NCBI GenBank assembly: GCA_964505195.1 | Contig: CAZDGV010000003.1 | Coordinates: 1-64,000 of the forward strand | Direction: 5' to 3' | Length of the DNA stretch: 64,000 nt | DNA from: CAZDGV01 sp964505195 | GTDB lineage: Bacteria; Bacteroidota; Bacteroidia; Chitinophagales; Chitinophagaceae | Part shown: piece after piece, positions 17,052-26,366 of the stretch | Position numbering within the stretch: position 1 is the first letter of the stretch | Layout of the letters: every line of letters starts with the position of its first letter | Notes under the pieces: generated by a model | What the model saw: only the letters and a program-made list of their open reading frames with translations | What the model was told of the DNA's origin: nothing | The model's database searches: none | Program-made: the position numbers and the translations under genes

Positions 17052-20000
17052 GCACTTTAATTTTTTTGGAGGAAAGGAATGAGTACATCGCCGGAATTAC
17101 AAACAGGGTAAGAATCAGCGAGAACAAAATTCCTCCTACAATAACGATGCCGAGGGGTATGCGACTGGTTGAGGCAGCACCCAGGGATAATGCCAGCGGC
17201 AATGCGCCCAGCGACATGGCTAAGCTTGTCATTAAGATCGGACGCAAGCGCATGGTTGCTGCTTCTACCACAGCCGGTATGCGCTGCATGCCTCTTTGTT
17301 TAAGTTGATTGGCAAATTCAACAATCAATATGCCGTTTTTGGTTACCAAACCAATCAGCATGATCATACCAATTTGCGAGAAAATATTAAATGTTTGATC
17401 AAACATCCACAGTGATAATACCGCGCCTGCCATGGCTAATGGTACGGTGAGCATAATCACCAGCGGATCAATAAAACTTTCAAACTGTGCTGCCAGTACC
17501 AAGAAAATCAGGATCAGTGCTAGTACAAATGCAAAGCTGGTATTACTGCCGCTTTCTGAAAAATCGCGCGATGCACCGGCAAGGGATGTGTTGAATGTAT
17601 CATCTAGCAATTTCGCTTTAATCTCTTCCATTGCTTTAATGCCATCGCCAATGGTTTTCCCCGGTGCCAGTCCGGCTGAAATAGTAGCTGATTTATAGCG
17701 GTTGAAATGGTAAAGGGTAGGAGGCGTTACTTCATCTTTGAAGCTAACAAAATTGTCGAGCGAATACATTTGCCCCGTATTGCTGCGCACGAAAAGATTT
17801 TTGAGATCGGTGGGATCATCACGATCCTTGCGCAATACCTGACCCATTACCTGATACTGCTTTCCTTCGCGAATGAAATATCCTAATCGGCGATTGCTCA
17901 GCGCCAGCTGCATGGTTTCGGAAATGTCCAGCACACTCACGCCCAGCTCACTGGCTTTCAGTCGGTCGATTTGCACGCGCAGTTCCGGCTTATTGAATTT
18001 CAGATCCGCATCCACACCCTGGAATATTGGATTCTTTGATGCTTCCTCTAAGAATTTCGGAAGCACTTCTTTCAGCTTTTCGAAATTGTTGTTCTGTAGT
18101 ACAAATTGCACGGGTAATCCACCGCGTCGGTTTACTGAAATCGTTTGTTCCTGAATAACGAATGCTCTTCCTTCATTGAATTGCGGTAAGCTGCGGTTGA
18201 GCATATCTACAATTTCTTGTTGCCCTCTTTCTCGTTCTTCAGGATCTACTAATACGGCTCTCACAAATCCTGAGTTCACCGATCCACTGCCGGTGAAGCC
18301 GGGTGCGGCTACCGAAATCAAAATCTTTTTCTCCGGAACGGAATCTAAAGTAAAGTTGGTGAGCTTGTCGATGTATTGCTCCATCGCATCGTAAGAAGTG
18401 CCCTCGGGTGCAGAAACCTGCAGACGAAACTGACTTCTGTCTTCCAGTGGTGCAAGCTCGCTTTGTAATTGATTGCCAACAAACCAGATGCTGGCAAAGC
18501 AGGCGAGGATGATGACGATGGCGGCCCAGCGTATTTTCATAAAGCTGCTCAATGCCTTGCCATAGCCCGTTTCCATCCAATTGAAAAAGGGTTCTGTTTT
18601 TTGATAAAACCATCCGTGCCCTTGTTTCTTGCGGGTAAGGTAAACGTTCAGCACCGGTGTAAGTGTCAGTGATACGAAAGCAGAAATGAGTACAGCGCCT
18701 GCCACTACAATGCCAAACTCACGGAAGAGGCGACCAACAAATCCTTCAAGGAAAATGATGGGCAAGAATACTACCGCAAGCGTGATGGATGTAGCAATAA
18801 CCGCAAAGTAAATTTCTTTGGAACCTTCTCTGGCAGCACGGTATTTGTCCATGCCCTGTTCCATCTTTTTAAAGATGTTTTCTGTTACCACAATGCCATC
18901 ATCCACCACCAGTCCTGTTGCTAGTACAATAGCAAGTAGCGTAAGTACATTAATGGTGAATCCTGAAAGGTACATGATGAAAAAAGCACCAATCAGCGAA
19001 ACGGGAATATCAATCAGTGGACGAATGGCAATGATCCAGTCGCGGAAGAATAAAAAGATGATGAGTACTACCAGCGCAAAAGCCAATACGAGGGTTTCCT
19101 CAACTTCATCAATGGATTTGCGAATGAATTTGGTTTGATCCAGTCCGATGTTCAGGCGTATATCTGAAGGAACTTCTTTTTTAATTTGTTCGAAGCGTTT
19201 GTAAAACTCATCTGCAATGGCCACATAGTTCGAGCCGGGTTGCGGCACCAGTGCCAGTGCAATCATGGGTATGCCACTTTCCTTTAAAATGGTCTCTTCG
19301 TTTTCGGGGCCCAGTACTACCTGTGCTACATCGCCGAGCAGTACATCCCTTCCTTCAATTTTTTTGACAATCAGTTTGTTGAATTCTTCCTCCGTATCCA
19401 TGCGACCGAAAGTGCGTACACTCAGTTCGGTTTTATTGCCTGCAATTTTTCCCGAGGGGAGCTCCACATTCTCGCGTTGTAAAGCGAGCTGAATATCGCG
19501 CGGCGTGATGGCAAACGCGTTCATCTTTTCCGGTTCAAACCAAATACGCATGGAGTAGCGCTTTTCACCCCATACATTCACTGTGCTTACGCCGGGAATG
19601 GTTTGAATTCTTTCCAGCAAATTATTATTGGCATATTCGGTAATCTGCAAGGGATTGCGCGAATCGCTTTGCACGGTCATGGATAAAATAGGATCAGAGC
19701 TGGCATCGGCTTTGGTAACCACCGGCGGATTGTCGAGATCAGCGGGAAGCGAACGCACCGTTTGTGAAACTTTATCACGCACATCATTGGCGGCTTCTTC
19801 CAAATTGTAGCCCAGTTCAAACTCAACATTTATGCTGCTGCTGCCCTGGCTGCTAGATGAAGTGATATTTTTTACACCTGCAATGCCGTTGATGGCTTTT
19901 TCAAGCGGTTCGGTAATCTGCGATTCGATAATATCTGCGTTGGCACCGGGGTAGGAAGTGCGCACGTTAATATTGGGAGGATCGATGGCCGGGTAATCTC

Positions 20001-20103
20001 TTACGCCCAGAAACCGAAAGCCGATTACACCAAACAGTACAATAACAATGTTCAGTACAATGGCAAGGACAGGTCGTTTGAGACTGAGTTCTGAAATGGT
20101 CAT
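17008..20103 (-). CDS. RND (AcrB/MexB-type, HAE1) efflux pump permease
   Basis: This is the proton-driven inner-membrane pump of the tripartite system, 1031 residues. The first TM helix is VLAIVLNIVIVLFGVIGF, followed by the porter domain (YPGANADIIESQITEPLEKAINGI), and the TM4 proton-relay aspartates are in LATGLVVDDGIVVTENIF (about residue 400). The second half repeats the layout, with MLIGLVTKNGILIVEFANQL. It starts 3 nt after the adaptor stop and overlaps the TolC gene by 44 nt. Substrate is unknown; the class usually exports drugs, dyes or lipophilic compounds. Confidence 0.96.
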   Translation of the reverse strand: MTISELSLKRPVLAIVLNIVIVLFGVIGFRFLGVRDYPAIDPPNINVRTSYPGANADIIESQITEPLEKAINGIAGVKNITSSSSQGSSSINVEFELGYNLEEAANDVRDKVSQTVRSLPADLDNPPVVTKADASSDPILSMTVQSDSRNPLQITEYANNNLLERIQTIPGVSTVNVWGEKRYSMRIWFEPEKMNAFAITPRDIQLALQRENVELPSGKIAGNKTELSVRTFGRMDTEEEFNKLIVKKIEGRDVLLGDVAQVVLGPENEETILKESGIPMIALALVPQPGSNYVAIADEFYKRFEQIKKEVPSDIRLNIGLDQTKFIRKSIDEVEETLVLAFALVVLIIFLFFRDWIIAIRPLIDIPVSLIGAFFIMYLSGFTINVLTLLAIVLATGLVVDDGIVVTENIFKKMEQGMDKYRAAREGSKEIYFAVIATSITLAVVFLPIIFLEGFVGRLFREFGIVVAGAVLISAFVSLTLTPVLNVYLTRKKQGHGWFYQKTEPFFNWMETGYGKALSSFMKIRWAAIVIILACFASIWFVGNQLQSELAPLEDRSQFRLQVSAPEGTSYDAMEQYIDKLTNFTLDSVPEKKILISVAAPGFTGSGSVNSGFVRAVLVDPEERERGQQEIVDMLNRSLPQFNEGRAFVIQEQTISVNRRGGLPVQFVLQNNNFEKLKEVLPKFLEEASKNPIFQGVDADLKFNKPELRVQIDRLKASELGVSVLDISETMQLALSNRRLGYFIREGKQYQVMGQVLRKDRDDPTDLKNLFVRSNTGQMYSLDNFVSFKDEVTPPTLYHFNRYKSATISAGLAPGKTIGDGIKAMEEIKAKLLDDTFNTSLAGASRDFSESGSNTSFAFVLALILIFLVLAAQFESFIDPLVIMLTVPLAMAGAVLSLWMFDQTFNIFSQIGMIMLIGLVTKNGILIVEFANQLKQRGMQRIPAVVEAATMRLRPILMTSLAMSLGALPLALSLGAASTSRIPLGIVIVGGILFSLILTLFVIPAMYSFLSSKKIKVHEEETLTAIHKLDD

Positions 20104-20106
20104 ACC

Positions 20107-21165
20107 TTATTGTACTTTAGAAAGTTTTACTTCTGCGTCCGGACGAATACCCAGCAATCCGGTTGTTATGATCGTATCGCCTGCTTTCAGTCCTTCTAAT
20201 ACTTGCACATACGCTGAATCGCGCACGCCGGTTTGTATGTCCGCAAACACCGCTTTGCCATCGCGATACACCACTACTTTTTTTCCGCGTGCTTGTGCAA
20301 GAATGGCCTGAGAAGGGATCAGCAGTGCATTTTCATCGCGTGCAAAATCCATATCTACTTTTGCAAATGCGCCGGGGATGAGCTGGGGGTCGCCGGCCTG
20401 CACCATGCCGCGTACCTGCAAGCTTCTCGTGGTAGCGGTTACGGCTGCCTCGGTAGCATAAAGCTGCGCAAAGTGCTTGCGATTGCTTCCCGCAACGGTG
20501 AAACCAACGCGTTGTCCGGTTTTAATCAGCGCACTGTATTGTTCCGGCACGCTAAACTCCAGTTTTAAATTTTTCACATCACGCAAAGTCGTTACAATGG
20601 TGGCCGGTGTTACATACGCGCCTAGTGAAATATTTTTGAATCCAATGCGGCCGCTGTAGGGAGCACGCAATTCGGTTTTTTCAATATTGGTTTCAAGTAA
20701 TTCAATATCAGCTTTGATGTTATTGACCTGTAAGAAACTCAGGTCGTAGTCTTGCTGACTGATCCCGCTGATTTTCAGAAGCTCTTTATTGCGCTCTTCC
20801 GTTTTTTCGGCAATCTGAAGCTGCACTTTCAACTTCTTTAGCTGCGCCTGCAGGTCGCCGTCGAAAAGCTTAACTAATAAAGTTCCTTTTGAAACATAGG
20901 TGCCTTCTTTTATTTGCAGTGAAACCACTCTGCCGGCAATTTCTGGATGCAGTTCTGTTTCTTCCATTGGTATGAGTGTGCCCGGAAGCTGCAGGGGCTG
21001 ACTAATCGTACCTCTGCTAACAATATGCCCTTCTACTGTTAGTGTGGTAGGACGTTTTCCTGCCGCGCCGGCAGGAATCTTTTCTTTTTTATTACCGCTG
21101 CCGCAGTGAACAAAAAATAAAGCGATGCAGAAGGCTGTCAGTACATGAATTCTGGGATGTTGCAT
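20107..21165 (-). CDS. Periplasmic adaptor (membrane fusion) protein of RND efflux system, probable lipoprotein
   Basis: This 352-residue protein bridges pump and channel. The N-terminus MQHPRIHVLTAFCIALFFVHC has a lipobox-like FFVHC, so it is probably a lipid-anchored adaptor. The barrel-sandwich half motif is PEIAGRVVSLQIKEGTYVSKGTLLVKL. The alpha-hairpin spans about 110-160, the second lipoyl half is LRAPYSGRIGFKNISLGAYV, and the C-terminal membrane-proximal domain ends in GLKAGDTIITTGLLGIRPDAEVKL. It is the first gene of the operon, and a TAATTTTA box lies 6 nt upstream. Confidence 0.93.
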   Translation of the reverse strand: MQHPRIHVLTAFCIALFFVHCGSGNKKEKIPAGAAGKRPTTLTVEGHIVSRGTISQPLQLPGTLIPMEETELHPEIAGRVVSLQIKEGTYVSKGTLLVKLFDGDLQAQLKKLKVQLQIAEKTEERNKELLKISGISQQDYDLSFLQVNNIKADIELLETNIEKTELRAPYSGRIGFKNISLGAYVTPATIVTTLRDVKNLKLEFSVPEQYSALIKTGQRVGFTVAGSNRKHFAQLYATEAAVTATTRSLQVRGMVQAGDPQLIPGAFAKVDMDFARDENALLIPSQAILAQARGKKVVVYRDGKAVFADIQTGVRDSAYVQVLEGLKAGDTIITTGLLGIRPDAEVKLSKVQ

Positions 21166-21171
21166 AGAGGG

Positions 21172-21179
21172 TAAAATTA
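21172..21179 (-). promoter_or_regulatory. -7-like box of the efflux operon
   Basis: On the minus strand TAATTTTA (followed by C) ends 6 nt before the adaptor ATG at 21165. It has one mismatch to TAnnTTTG. Confidence 0.4.
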
Positions 21180-21231
21180 AGCAATTCTAACCCGTTGGCA
21201 GAACCAATGGATGAGCGGTAATCAAAAGCGA

Positions 21232-22356
21232 TTATTTGCTCACTACACGTAGTGTTTCCTTAATGTGATGTGCTTCCGAAATCAAGGTTGGGATGTCATT
21301 GCCAATCAGCGTAACGTGGCCCATCTTTCTGCCGGGTTTGGTTTTTGCTTTGCCATAAATGTGAACATAGGCATGTGGCATTTCAAGTACCTTTTCCAAA
21401 CCTTCATAATGTGCCGTACCGTCATGATTGGCGTCGCCAACCAAGTTTAAGAGTAACGAAGTTGCTATGGGTGCTGTATTGCCGAGGGGAACTTGCAATA
21501 GGATGCGCCAAAGCATATCGAACTGCGAGCTGTAATTGCCCTCAATGCTATGATGCCCGCTGTTGTGTACACGCGGTGCTGTTTCGTTTACCAGCACATT
21601 TCCGTTACGATCTGTAAACAGCTCTACTGCAAACAATCCGGGCGACTGCAAATGCTGCACTACTTTTTTTGAGACCGCTTCGAGCAGGTGTAAAATATTT
21701 TCAGGCAAGGCTGCCGGCGATAGCTGATAGTCGAGCAAATTGAGTGCCGGATCGAAGACCATTTCAGCAGGAGGGTAAATAGCCGTATCGCCGTTTTCGC
21801 CCACCGCTACAATCATCGAAATTTCTTTGTCGATCTCAACCATTTTCTCCAACACGCTGGGTGCATCAAAGCCCATTGAGAGATCGGCTGCTGATCTAAG
21901 CACTTGCACACCGCGTCCGTCGTAGCCGCCTGTTCCCAGCTTTTGTACGGCAGGTAAAAAAGCCGTTTGTTGTGCCAGGGCTGCAGCATTTTCTACTATA
22001 ATAAATTCGGAGCTCGGTATATCATGTGTTTGATAAAACTGCTTTTGATGAATTTTGTTTTTGATGATACGCAGTGCATGCGGACGGGGATAAACGCGTA
22101 CGCCTTCTTGTTCCAATTTTTCAAGGGCATCTACATTCACACTCTCAATTTCGATGGTGATTGCATCGAGCTGCTTGCCAAAATGATACACCGCGTCGAA
22201 GTCGCGTATGTCGCCGAGGGTAAAATGGTGACAAAGATGTGCAGCCGGACAAGCGGCATCGTTTTCAAGCACATAGGTTTCTACGGGGTAGTTGGCAGCT
22301 GCCTGCAGCAACATGCGGCCCAGCTGTCCGCCTCCGAGAATGCCGACTTTCATCAT
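21232..22356 (-). CDS. purK: N5-carboxyaminoimidazole ribonucleotide synthase PurK
   Basis: PurK is an ATP-grasp enzyme that makes N5-CAIR from AIR, bicarbonate and ATP, the substrate of PurE. In 374 residues it shows GILGGGQLGRMLLQAA at the N-terminus, VLENDAACPAAHL, KLGTGGYDGRGVQVL (ATP-grasp loop), VEIDKEISMIVAV, FAVELFTDRNGNVLVNETAPRVHNSGHHSIEG (metal-binding region), and GKAKTKPGRKMGHVTLIG near the end. The first codons are MetMet, so the start is 22356 or 22353. A perfect TATCTTTG box ends 4 nt upstream, so the transcript is probably leaderless. Confidence 0.97.
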   Translation of the reverse strand: MMKVGILGGGQLGRMLLQAAANYPVETYVLENDAACPAAHLCHHFTLGDIRDFDAVYHFGKQLDAITIEIESVNVDALEKLEQEGVRVYPRPHALRIIKNKIHQKQFYQTHDIPSSEFIIVENAAALAQQTAFLPAVQKLGTGGYDGRGVQVLRSAADLSMGFDAPSVLEKMVEIDKEISMIVAVGENGDTAIYPPAEMVFDPALNLLDYQLSPAALPENILHLLEAVSKKVVQHLQSPGLFAVELFTDRNGNVLVNETAPRVHNSGHHSIEGNYSSQFDMLWRILLQVPLGNTAPIATSLLLNLVGDANHDGTAHYEGLEKVLEMPHAYVHIYGKAKTKPGRKMGHVTLIGNDIPTLISEAHHIKETLRVVSK

Positions 22357-22360
22357 GCGG

Positions 22361-22368
22361 CAAAGATA
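22361..22368 (-). promoter_or_regulatory. -7 box of purK
   Basis: On the minus strand TATCTTTG is an exact consensus match that ends 4 nt before the first possible ATG (22356) and 7 nt before the second (22353). Confidence 0.55.
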
Positions 22369-22444
22369 AAGTTTAAACCCGCGTCATCGTGCAATCCATT
22401 CTGCATTGAAAGCGTAAGAAAGGCTTTTTCATTAATTTTACGCC

Positions 22445-22534
22445 ATGCTTCCCGATTATCCGCATAAACGTTTCAACGACCGCAGGGTGAATTACTGCCT
22501 GCTGATGGAAGCCCTAGCGATCAATAAGATTTGA
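22445..22534 (+). CDS. Possible 29-residue small ORF
   Basis: An ATG at 22445 opens 29 codons ending in TGA. The product starts MLPDYPHKRFNDRRVNYCLL and is basic and polar. A TAATTTTA box ends 3 nt before the ATG, the same geometry seen at several recognised genes here. It lies in the 235-nt gap between purK and hppD. It could be a true small protein, a decayed 5' end of a lost gene, or chance. No family recognised. Confidence 0.3.
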   Translation: MLPDYPHKRFNDRRVNYCLLMEALAINKI

Positions 22535-22588
22535 TGGTATATTGATGCACAGTTTTTTCTCTTTATTCATTTCACAACAACTTTTTAT

Positions 22589-23722
22589 ATGTCCACTATT
22601 TCTGCAACGAAAGCTTCTGCTCAGTCCACCACCGATTTTCTTCCCCTTCAGGGAACCGATTATGTTGAATTATATGTTGGCAATGCAAAGCAGGCCGCCA
22701 ATTATTATGTTCATGCTTTTGGCTTTGAGCCCCTCGCTTATGCCGGTCCGGAAACGGGTTTAAAAGATCGCACCAGCTATGCTGTGCGTCAGCATAAACT
22801 CACCTTTGTTTTAACCACGCCCCTGCGCAGCGGAAATGAAATGGCAGATCATATTTATAAGCATGGCGATGGGGTAAAAGTACTGGCACTGCGTGTAGAT
22901 GATGCGCGTGCTGCCTGGCAGGAAACGACAAGCAGAGGTGGTGTATCTTACATGGAGCCCACAGAATTGAAAGATGACCATGGCTTAGTGGTAATAAGTG
23001 GCATACGCACCTATGGCGATGTGGTGCATTTATTCATTGAGCGCAACAATTACACAGGCGTTTTTATGCCCGGCTTCCGTGCATGGACGAATCCTTATAT
23101 GAAAACCACCACCACCGGCTTGCTTTACGTGGATCACTGCGTGGGAAATGTGGGTTGGAATCAGATGAACAAGTGGGTGAAGTATTACGAAGATGTGATG
23201 GGCTTCCGCAATATTCTTTCATTCGACGATAATGACATTTCAACAGAATATTCAGCGCTCATGAGTAAAGTAATGAGCAATGGAAATGGCTATGTGAAAT
23301 TCCCTATCAATGAACCGGCTGAAGGAAAGAAAAAATCGCAGGTGGAAGAGTATCTCGAATTTTATGATGGGGAAGGAGTGCAGCATGTTGCCATGGCCAC
23401 TAACGATATCGTGGCAACCGTTACAGCGTTGCGCAACAGGGGCGTTGAATTTTTGCGTGTACCAAACACATATTACGATGATTTGATTGATCGGGTGGGA
23501 GAGATCGACGAAGATTTGGAGCCGTTGAAAGAATTGGGCATACTGGTTGACCGTGACGATGAAGGATATTTACTCCAGTTATTTACCAAACCCGTACAAG
23601 ACAGACCAACTTTATTTTTTGAAATCATTCAGCGCAAGGGTGCGAAAAGTTTTGGAAAAGGAAACTTCAAAGCTTTGTTCGAAGCCATTGAGCGTGAGCA
23701 GGCCGATCGAGGTAATTTGTAA
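22589..23722 (+). CDS. hppD: 4-hydroxyphenylpyruvate dioxygenase
   Basis: This non-haem iron dioxygenase turns 4-hydroxyphenylpyruvate into homogentisate in tyrosine catabolism. It has 377 residues with two VOC half-domains: the N-terminal DYVELYVGNAKQAANYYVHAFGF and the C-terminal catalytic half LYVDHCVGNVGWNQMNKWVKYYEDVMGF. The iron ligands are expected to be His in VDHCVGNV, His in GVQHVAMATNDI and Glu in LFFEIIQRKG. The last motif with KGNFKALFEAIEREQ is a strong HPPD signature. Homogentisate 1,2-dioxygenase is not in the window. Confidence 0.96.
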   Translation: MSTISATKASAQSTTDFLPLQGTDYVELYVGNAKQAANYYVHAFGFEPLAYAGPETGLKDRTSYAVRQHKLTFVLTTPLRSGNEMADHIYKHGDGVKVLALRVDDARAAWQETTSRGGVSYMEPTELKDDHGLVVISGIRTYGDVVHLFIERNNYTGVFMPGFRAWTNPYMKTTTTGLLYVDHCVGNVGWNQMNKWVKYYEDVMGFRNILSFDDNDISTEYSALMSKVMSNGNGYVKFPINEPAEGKKKSQVEEYLEFYDGEGVQHVAMATNDIVATVTALRNRGVEFLRVPNTYYDDLIDRVGEIDEDLEPLKELGILVDRDDEGYLLQLFTKPVQDRPTLFFEIIQRKGAKSFGKGNFKALFEAIEREQADRGNL

Positions 23723-23770
23723 AAGCTTTCCGAAAATTTAGGCAACAGCAAGGGTTTCATCAATTTGCGG

Positions 23771-23778
23771 TATTTTTG
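23771..23778 (+). promoter_or_regulatory. -7 box of the L,D-transpeptidase gene
   Basis: TATTTTTG matches TAnnTTTG and ends 23 nt before the ATG at 23802. Two potential start codons (23778, 23781) lie on or next to the box and are therefore unlikely. Confidence 0.45.
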
Positions 23779-23801
23779 TGATGCTCTTGCCCATCATCCC
23801 T

Positions 23802-24959
23802 ATGGTGAAAAACTTGATCACGCTTTGCGGCTTTTTAATGTGCATCGGATATGCACAGGCGCAGTATTCGGCCGATGATTTGCCGGTGCGCAATGTGAAG
23901 CTTGTCAGCATTTTCGATCGAGTAAAAGATTCTATCCGCAAGCAATTTTCCGAAAAAGGTTTTTCATGGCCCGCCAAATACATGTACATCCGCTCCTTCA
24001 AGCATGAAAAGCTTTTGGAAGTATGGGTGAAACACGATTGGTCGGAAAAGTTCAAGCTTTTTAAGTCGTATAAAGTATGTGCCACTTCCGGCAGCTTCGG
24101 TCCAAAACGAAGAGAAGGTGATAAACAAATTCCGGAAGGGTTTTACTATGTAAATGAATTCAGGCCCAACAGTACATACCATCTTGCGCTGGGGCTCAAC
24201 TATCCCAATATTTCGGATGAGATACTTTCCGACAGTAAAAAGCCGGGCGGTGATATTTATATTCATGGCGATTGTGTAACCATCGGCTGTTTGCCACTTA
24301 CCGATTCGCTGATTGAAGAAGTATATTTTCTTGCGTTTCAGATGAAAGAGCGCGGACAGGATTTTATACCCGTGCATGTTTTTCCCATGCGCTACGACAG
24401 TAAAAAAGCCATGGCACAGTTTGCGAACAAAACCAAAAACAAACTAGATGCGCAAGAATTTTCCATGAAGCTTCGAGATGCCTATGAGTATTTTGAAGAT
24501 ACGCGTCAACTGCCGGTGATCATGGTAAACCCCAAGGGGAATTATGTGATCGCTACCGATCCTGCTACCCCCAAAGTGGCGCGGCTGCCCATTGATGAAG
24601 AAGAAGTAAAGCCGGTGGATCCTTTTGATGCTTTTCAGCCGGTATCGCAGGTAGATAAAGTGCCGCAGTTTGCATCAGGAAATGCTGCCTTACAGCGTTG
24701 GCTCTTCAACCTAAGTAGTGAACTGGGCAAAACCTTGCCAGAAGGCGCATCTGTGAATTTTCAATTGGAGTTTATTGTAGATGCAGAGGGCAACACACGC
24801 GTTCCCCGCATCATTCGTGGCGGAAGTGACCAGCTGAATAAAATCGTTTTGGAGCGCTTTGAAAAGGAACTAAAATGGCATCCGGCTATAAAGGACGGGC
24901 AAAAAGTTAGTTCGGTTTTAAAACAAAGCGTAAATATTACAGCCCCTGAGGATTTATAA
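23802..24959 (+). CDS. YafK/YkuD-type L,D-transpeptidase domain protein with TonB-C-like tail
   Basis: The protein has 385 residues. A signal peptide (MVKNLITLCGFLMCIGYAQAQ) is followed by a murein L,D-transpeptidase domain in which IYIHGDCVTIGCLPLTD holds the catalytic His and Cys, preceded by PKRREGDKQIPEGFYYVNEF as in YafK/DpaA relatives. The last about 90 residues (NFQLEFIVDAEGNTRVPRII, then LERFEKELKWHPAIKDGQKV) resemble a TonB C-terminal domain. It probably acts in the periplasm on peptidoglycan peptides or on peptidoglycan-linked protein. The combination of the two domains is unusual. The start is chosen so that the signal peptide begins the protein. Confidence 0.82.
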   Translation: MVKNLITLCGFLMCIGYAQAQYSADDLPVRNVKLVSIFDRVKDSIRKQFSEKGFSWPAKYMYIRSFKHEKLLEVWVKHDWSEKFKLFKSYKVCATSGSFGPKRREGDKQIPEGFYYVNEFRPNSTYHLALGLNYPNISDEILSDSKKPGGDIYIHGDCVTIGCLPLTDSLIEEVYFLAFQMKERGQDFIPVHVFPMRYDSKKAMAQFANKTKNKLDAQEFSMKLRDAYEYFEDTRQLPVIMVNPKGNYVIATDPATPKVARLPIDEEEVKPVDPFDAFQPVSQVDKVPQFASGNAALQRWLFNLSSELGKTLPEGASVNFQLEFIVDAEGNTRVPRIIRGGSDQLNKIVLERFEKELKWHPAIKDGQKVSSVLKQSVNITAPEDL

Positions 24960-24965
24960 TTTTTC

Positions 24966-26228
24966 TTACTGCAAAAGCAGCTGAATGGTTTCGCTGCTTT
25001 CCTGTCGCAACACAATTTTTTCACCTCTTATTAATTGCTGCAACCACGATTCTTGCGGATGACGCATGGTAAGCAAGCGCAATCCTTTTTGCAGCTGTAC
25101 TTCAAAAATGCGGGCGGCTTCAGTCGCCAGCTTTTCAATTTTTTCAGGGTGATCATCCAAACATAATTGCACTGCCACTGCACCGGTTTGTATCAGGTTC
25201 GGACGAACATGTAAGGCGGCCATCATCTGGTACAGCATACCCATTGGCTGCTCACCAATAAAACTATAGTCGGCCGTTTGAAGTTGCATGAGTACCTGCT
25301 GCTCTTTTCGTACTACCATGCAGGGCATGGTTTTTACTGTATGATTGTGGATGACGGTTCCCGGTAAACTGGGATCCTGAAATGATTTTACGAAGAGCGG
25401 GATGCTTTTGTTTTGCAGCGGCTTGATGGTTTTGGGGTGAATGACCTGTGCGCCGTAGTAAGTCATTTCAATCGCCTCTCTGTAGTTCAGCTCGGGAATA
25501 AGCGTTGCTTCGGGGAATGCTTTCGGATCGGCATTCATCACACCCGGCACATCTTTCCATATTACCACCGCTTCTGCTTCAAGCATATTGGCAAGTAGTG
25601 CGGCCGTGTAATCGCTTCCTTCTCTTCCCAAAGTGGTGCTTTCGTTTTCATCGGTACAGCCGATAAAACCCTGCGTTACCACTAAACCTGTTTGTTGTAA
25701 AATAGGAGCGATGGTAGCTTTTGCTTGTTGCTGAGTATAATCGATGTTTACACTGGCATCCCTGAATTGATCGTCGGTGCGCACCACATCACGAATGTCG
25801 ATCCAGCTGCAGGCAATACCACTTTCTTGTAAATATGCTGCAATAAGGGTGGTGCTGAGTAGCTCGCCTACGCATACAATTTGATCATAGTAATAATCAA
25901 AACTTTGAACAGGCTTATCGTGCAACAACCACTCCACCTCCGTGAAAAAATCGTTCATCCTTGCCAGTGTTTCATTAAAATGCTTCACCAGTAAAAATTT
26001 GGCTTCATCGAGGTGCTGCAACTTGATGGCTCTGAAAAGCTGGAGGGCTTCATCCTTTTTGCCTGCATAAAAGGCTTCAGCTACTTTTTCGAGGGCATTG
26101 GTGGTTTTGCCCATGGCCGATACTACCACCAGCAGGGGTTCTTTCGGCGTGGCTGCAAGAATGGAAGCCAGATTCCTGATTTTCTCATGCCCGTTAACGC
26201 TCGCTCCCCCGAATTTAAAAACCTTCAT
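24966..26228 (-). CDS. lysC: Aspartate kinase
   Basis: The enzyme phosphorylates aspartate as the first step toward lysine, threonine, methionine and diaminopimelate. It has 420 residues with the catalytic amino acid kinase domain: KVFKFGGASVNGHEKIRNLA at the N-terminus, TQGFIGCTDENESTTLGREGSDYTAALLA, IWKDVPGVMNADPKAF and YYGAQVIHPKTIKPL. The C-terminal about 120 residues are an ACT-type regulatory region, suggesting allosteric feedback control. It is a monofunctional form, not fused to homoserine dehydrogenase. A TATCTTTG promoter box lies 19 nt upstream. It converges with the L,D-transpeptidase gene, with 6 nt between the stops. Confidence 0.94.
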   Translation of the reverse strand: MKVFKFGGASVNGHEKIRNLASILAATPKEPLLVVVSAMGKTTNALEKVAEAFYAGKKDEALQLFRAIKLQHLDEAKFLLVKHFNETLARMNDFFTEVEWLLHDKPVQSFDYYYDQIVCVGELLSTTLIAAYLQESGIACSWIDIRDVVRTDDQFRDASVNIDYTQQQAKATIAPILQQTGLVVTQGFIGCTDENESTTLGREGSDYTAALLANMLEAEAVVIWKDVPGVMNADPKAFPEATLIPELNYREAIEMTYYGAQVIHPKTIKPLQNKSIPLFVKSFQDPSLPGTVIHNHTVKTMPCMVVRKEQQVLMQLQTADYSFIGEQPMGMLYQMMAALHVRPNLIQTGAVAVQLCLDDHPEKIEKLATEAARIFEVQLQKGLRLLTMRHPQESWLQQLIRGEKIVLRQESSETIQLLLQ

Positions 26229-26247
26229 TCCAGATGTTATTTGCCGG

Positions 26248-26255
26248 CAAAGATA
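26248..26255 (-). promoter_or_regulatory. -7 box of aspartate kinase
   Basis: On the minus strand TATCTTTG matches the consensus exactly and ends 19 nt before the ATG at 26228. Confidence 0.5.
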
Positions 26256-26366
26256 GGCCCAGGTGCTCAGCGCGGTTTGTTAATTAGATTGGTTTCAATA
26301 GCAACTCCCATTTTTTCAGTTGCGGAAGGAATTCTGCGATATTTTGACCCTTTTCAACCTAATTTC

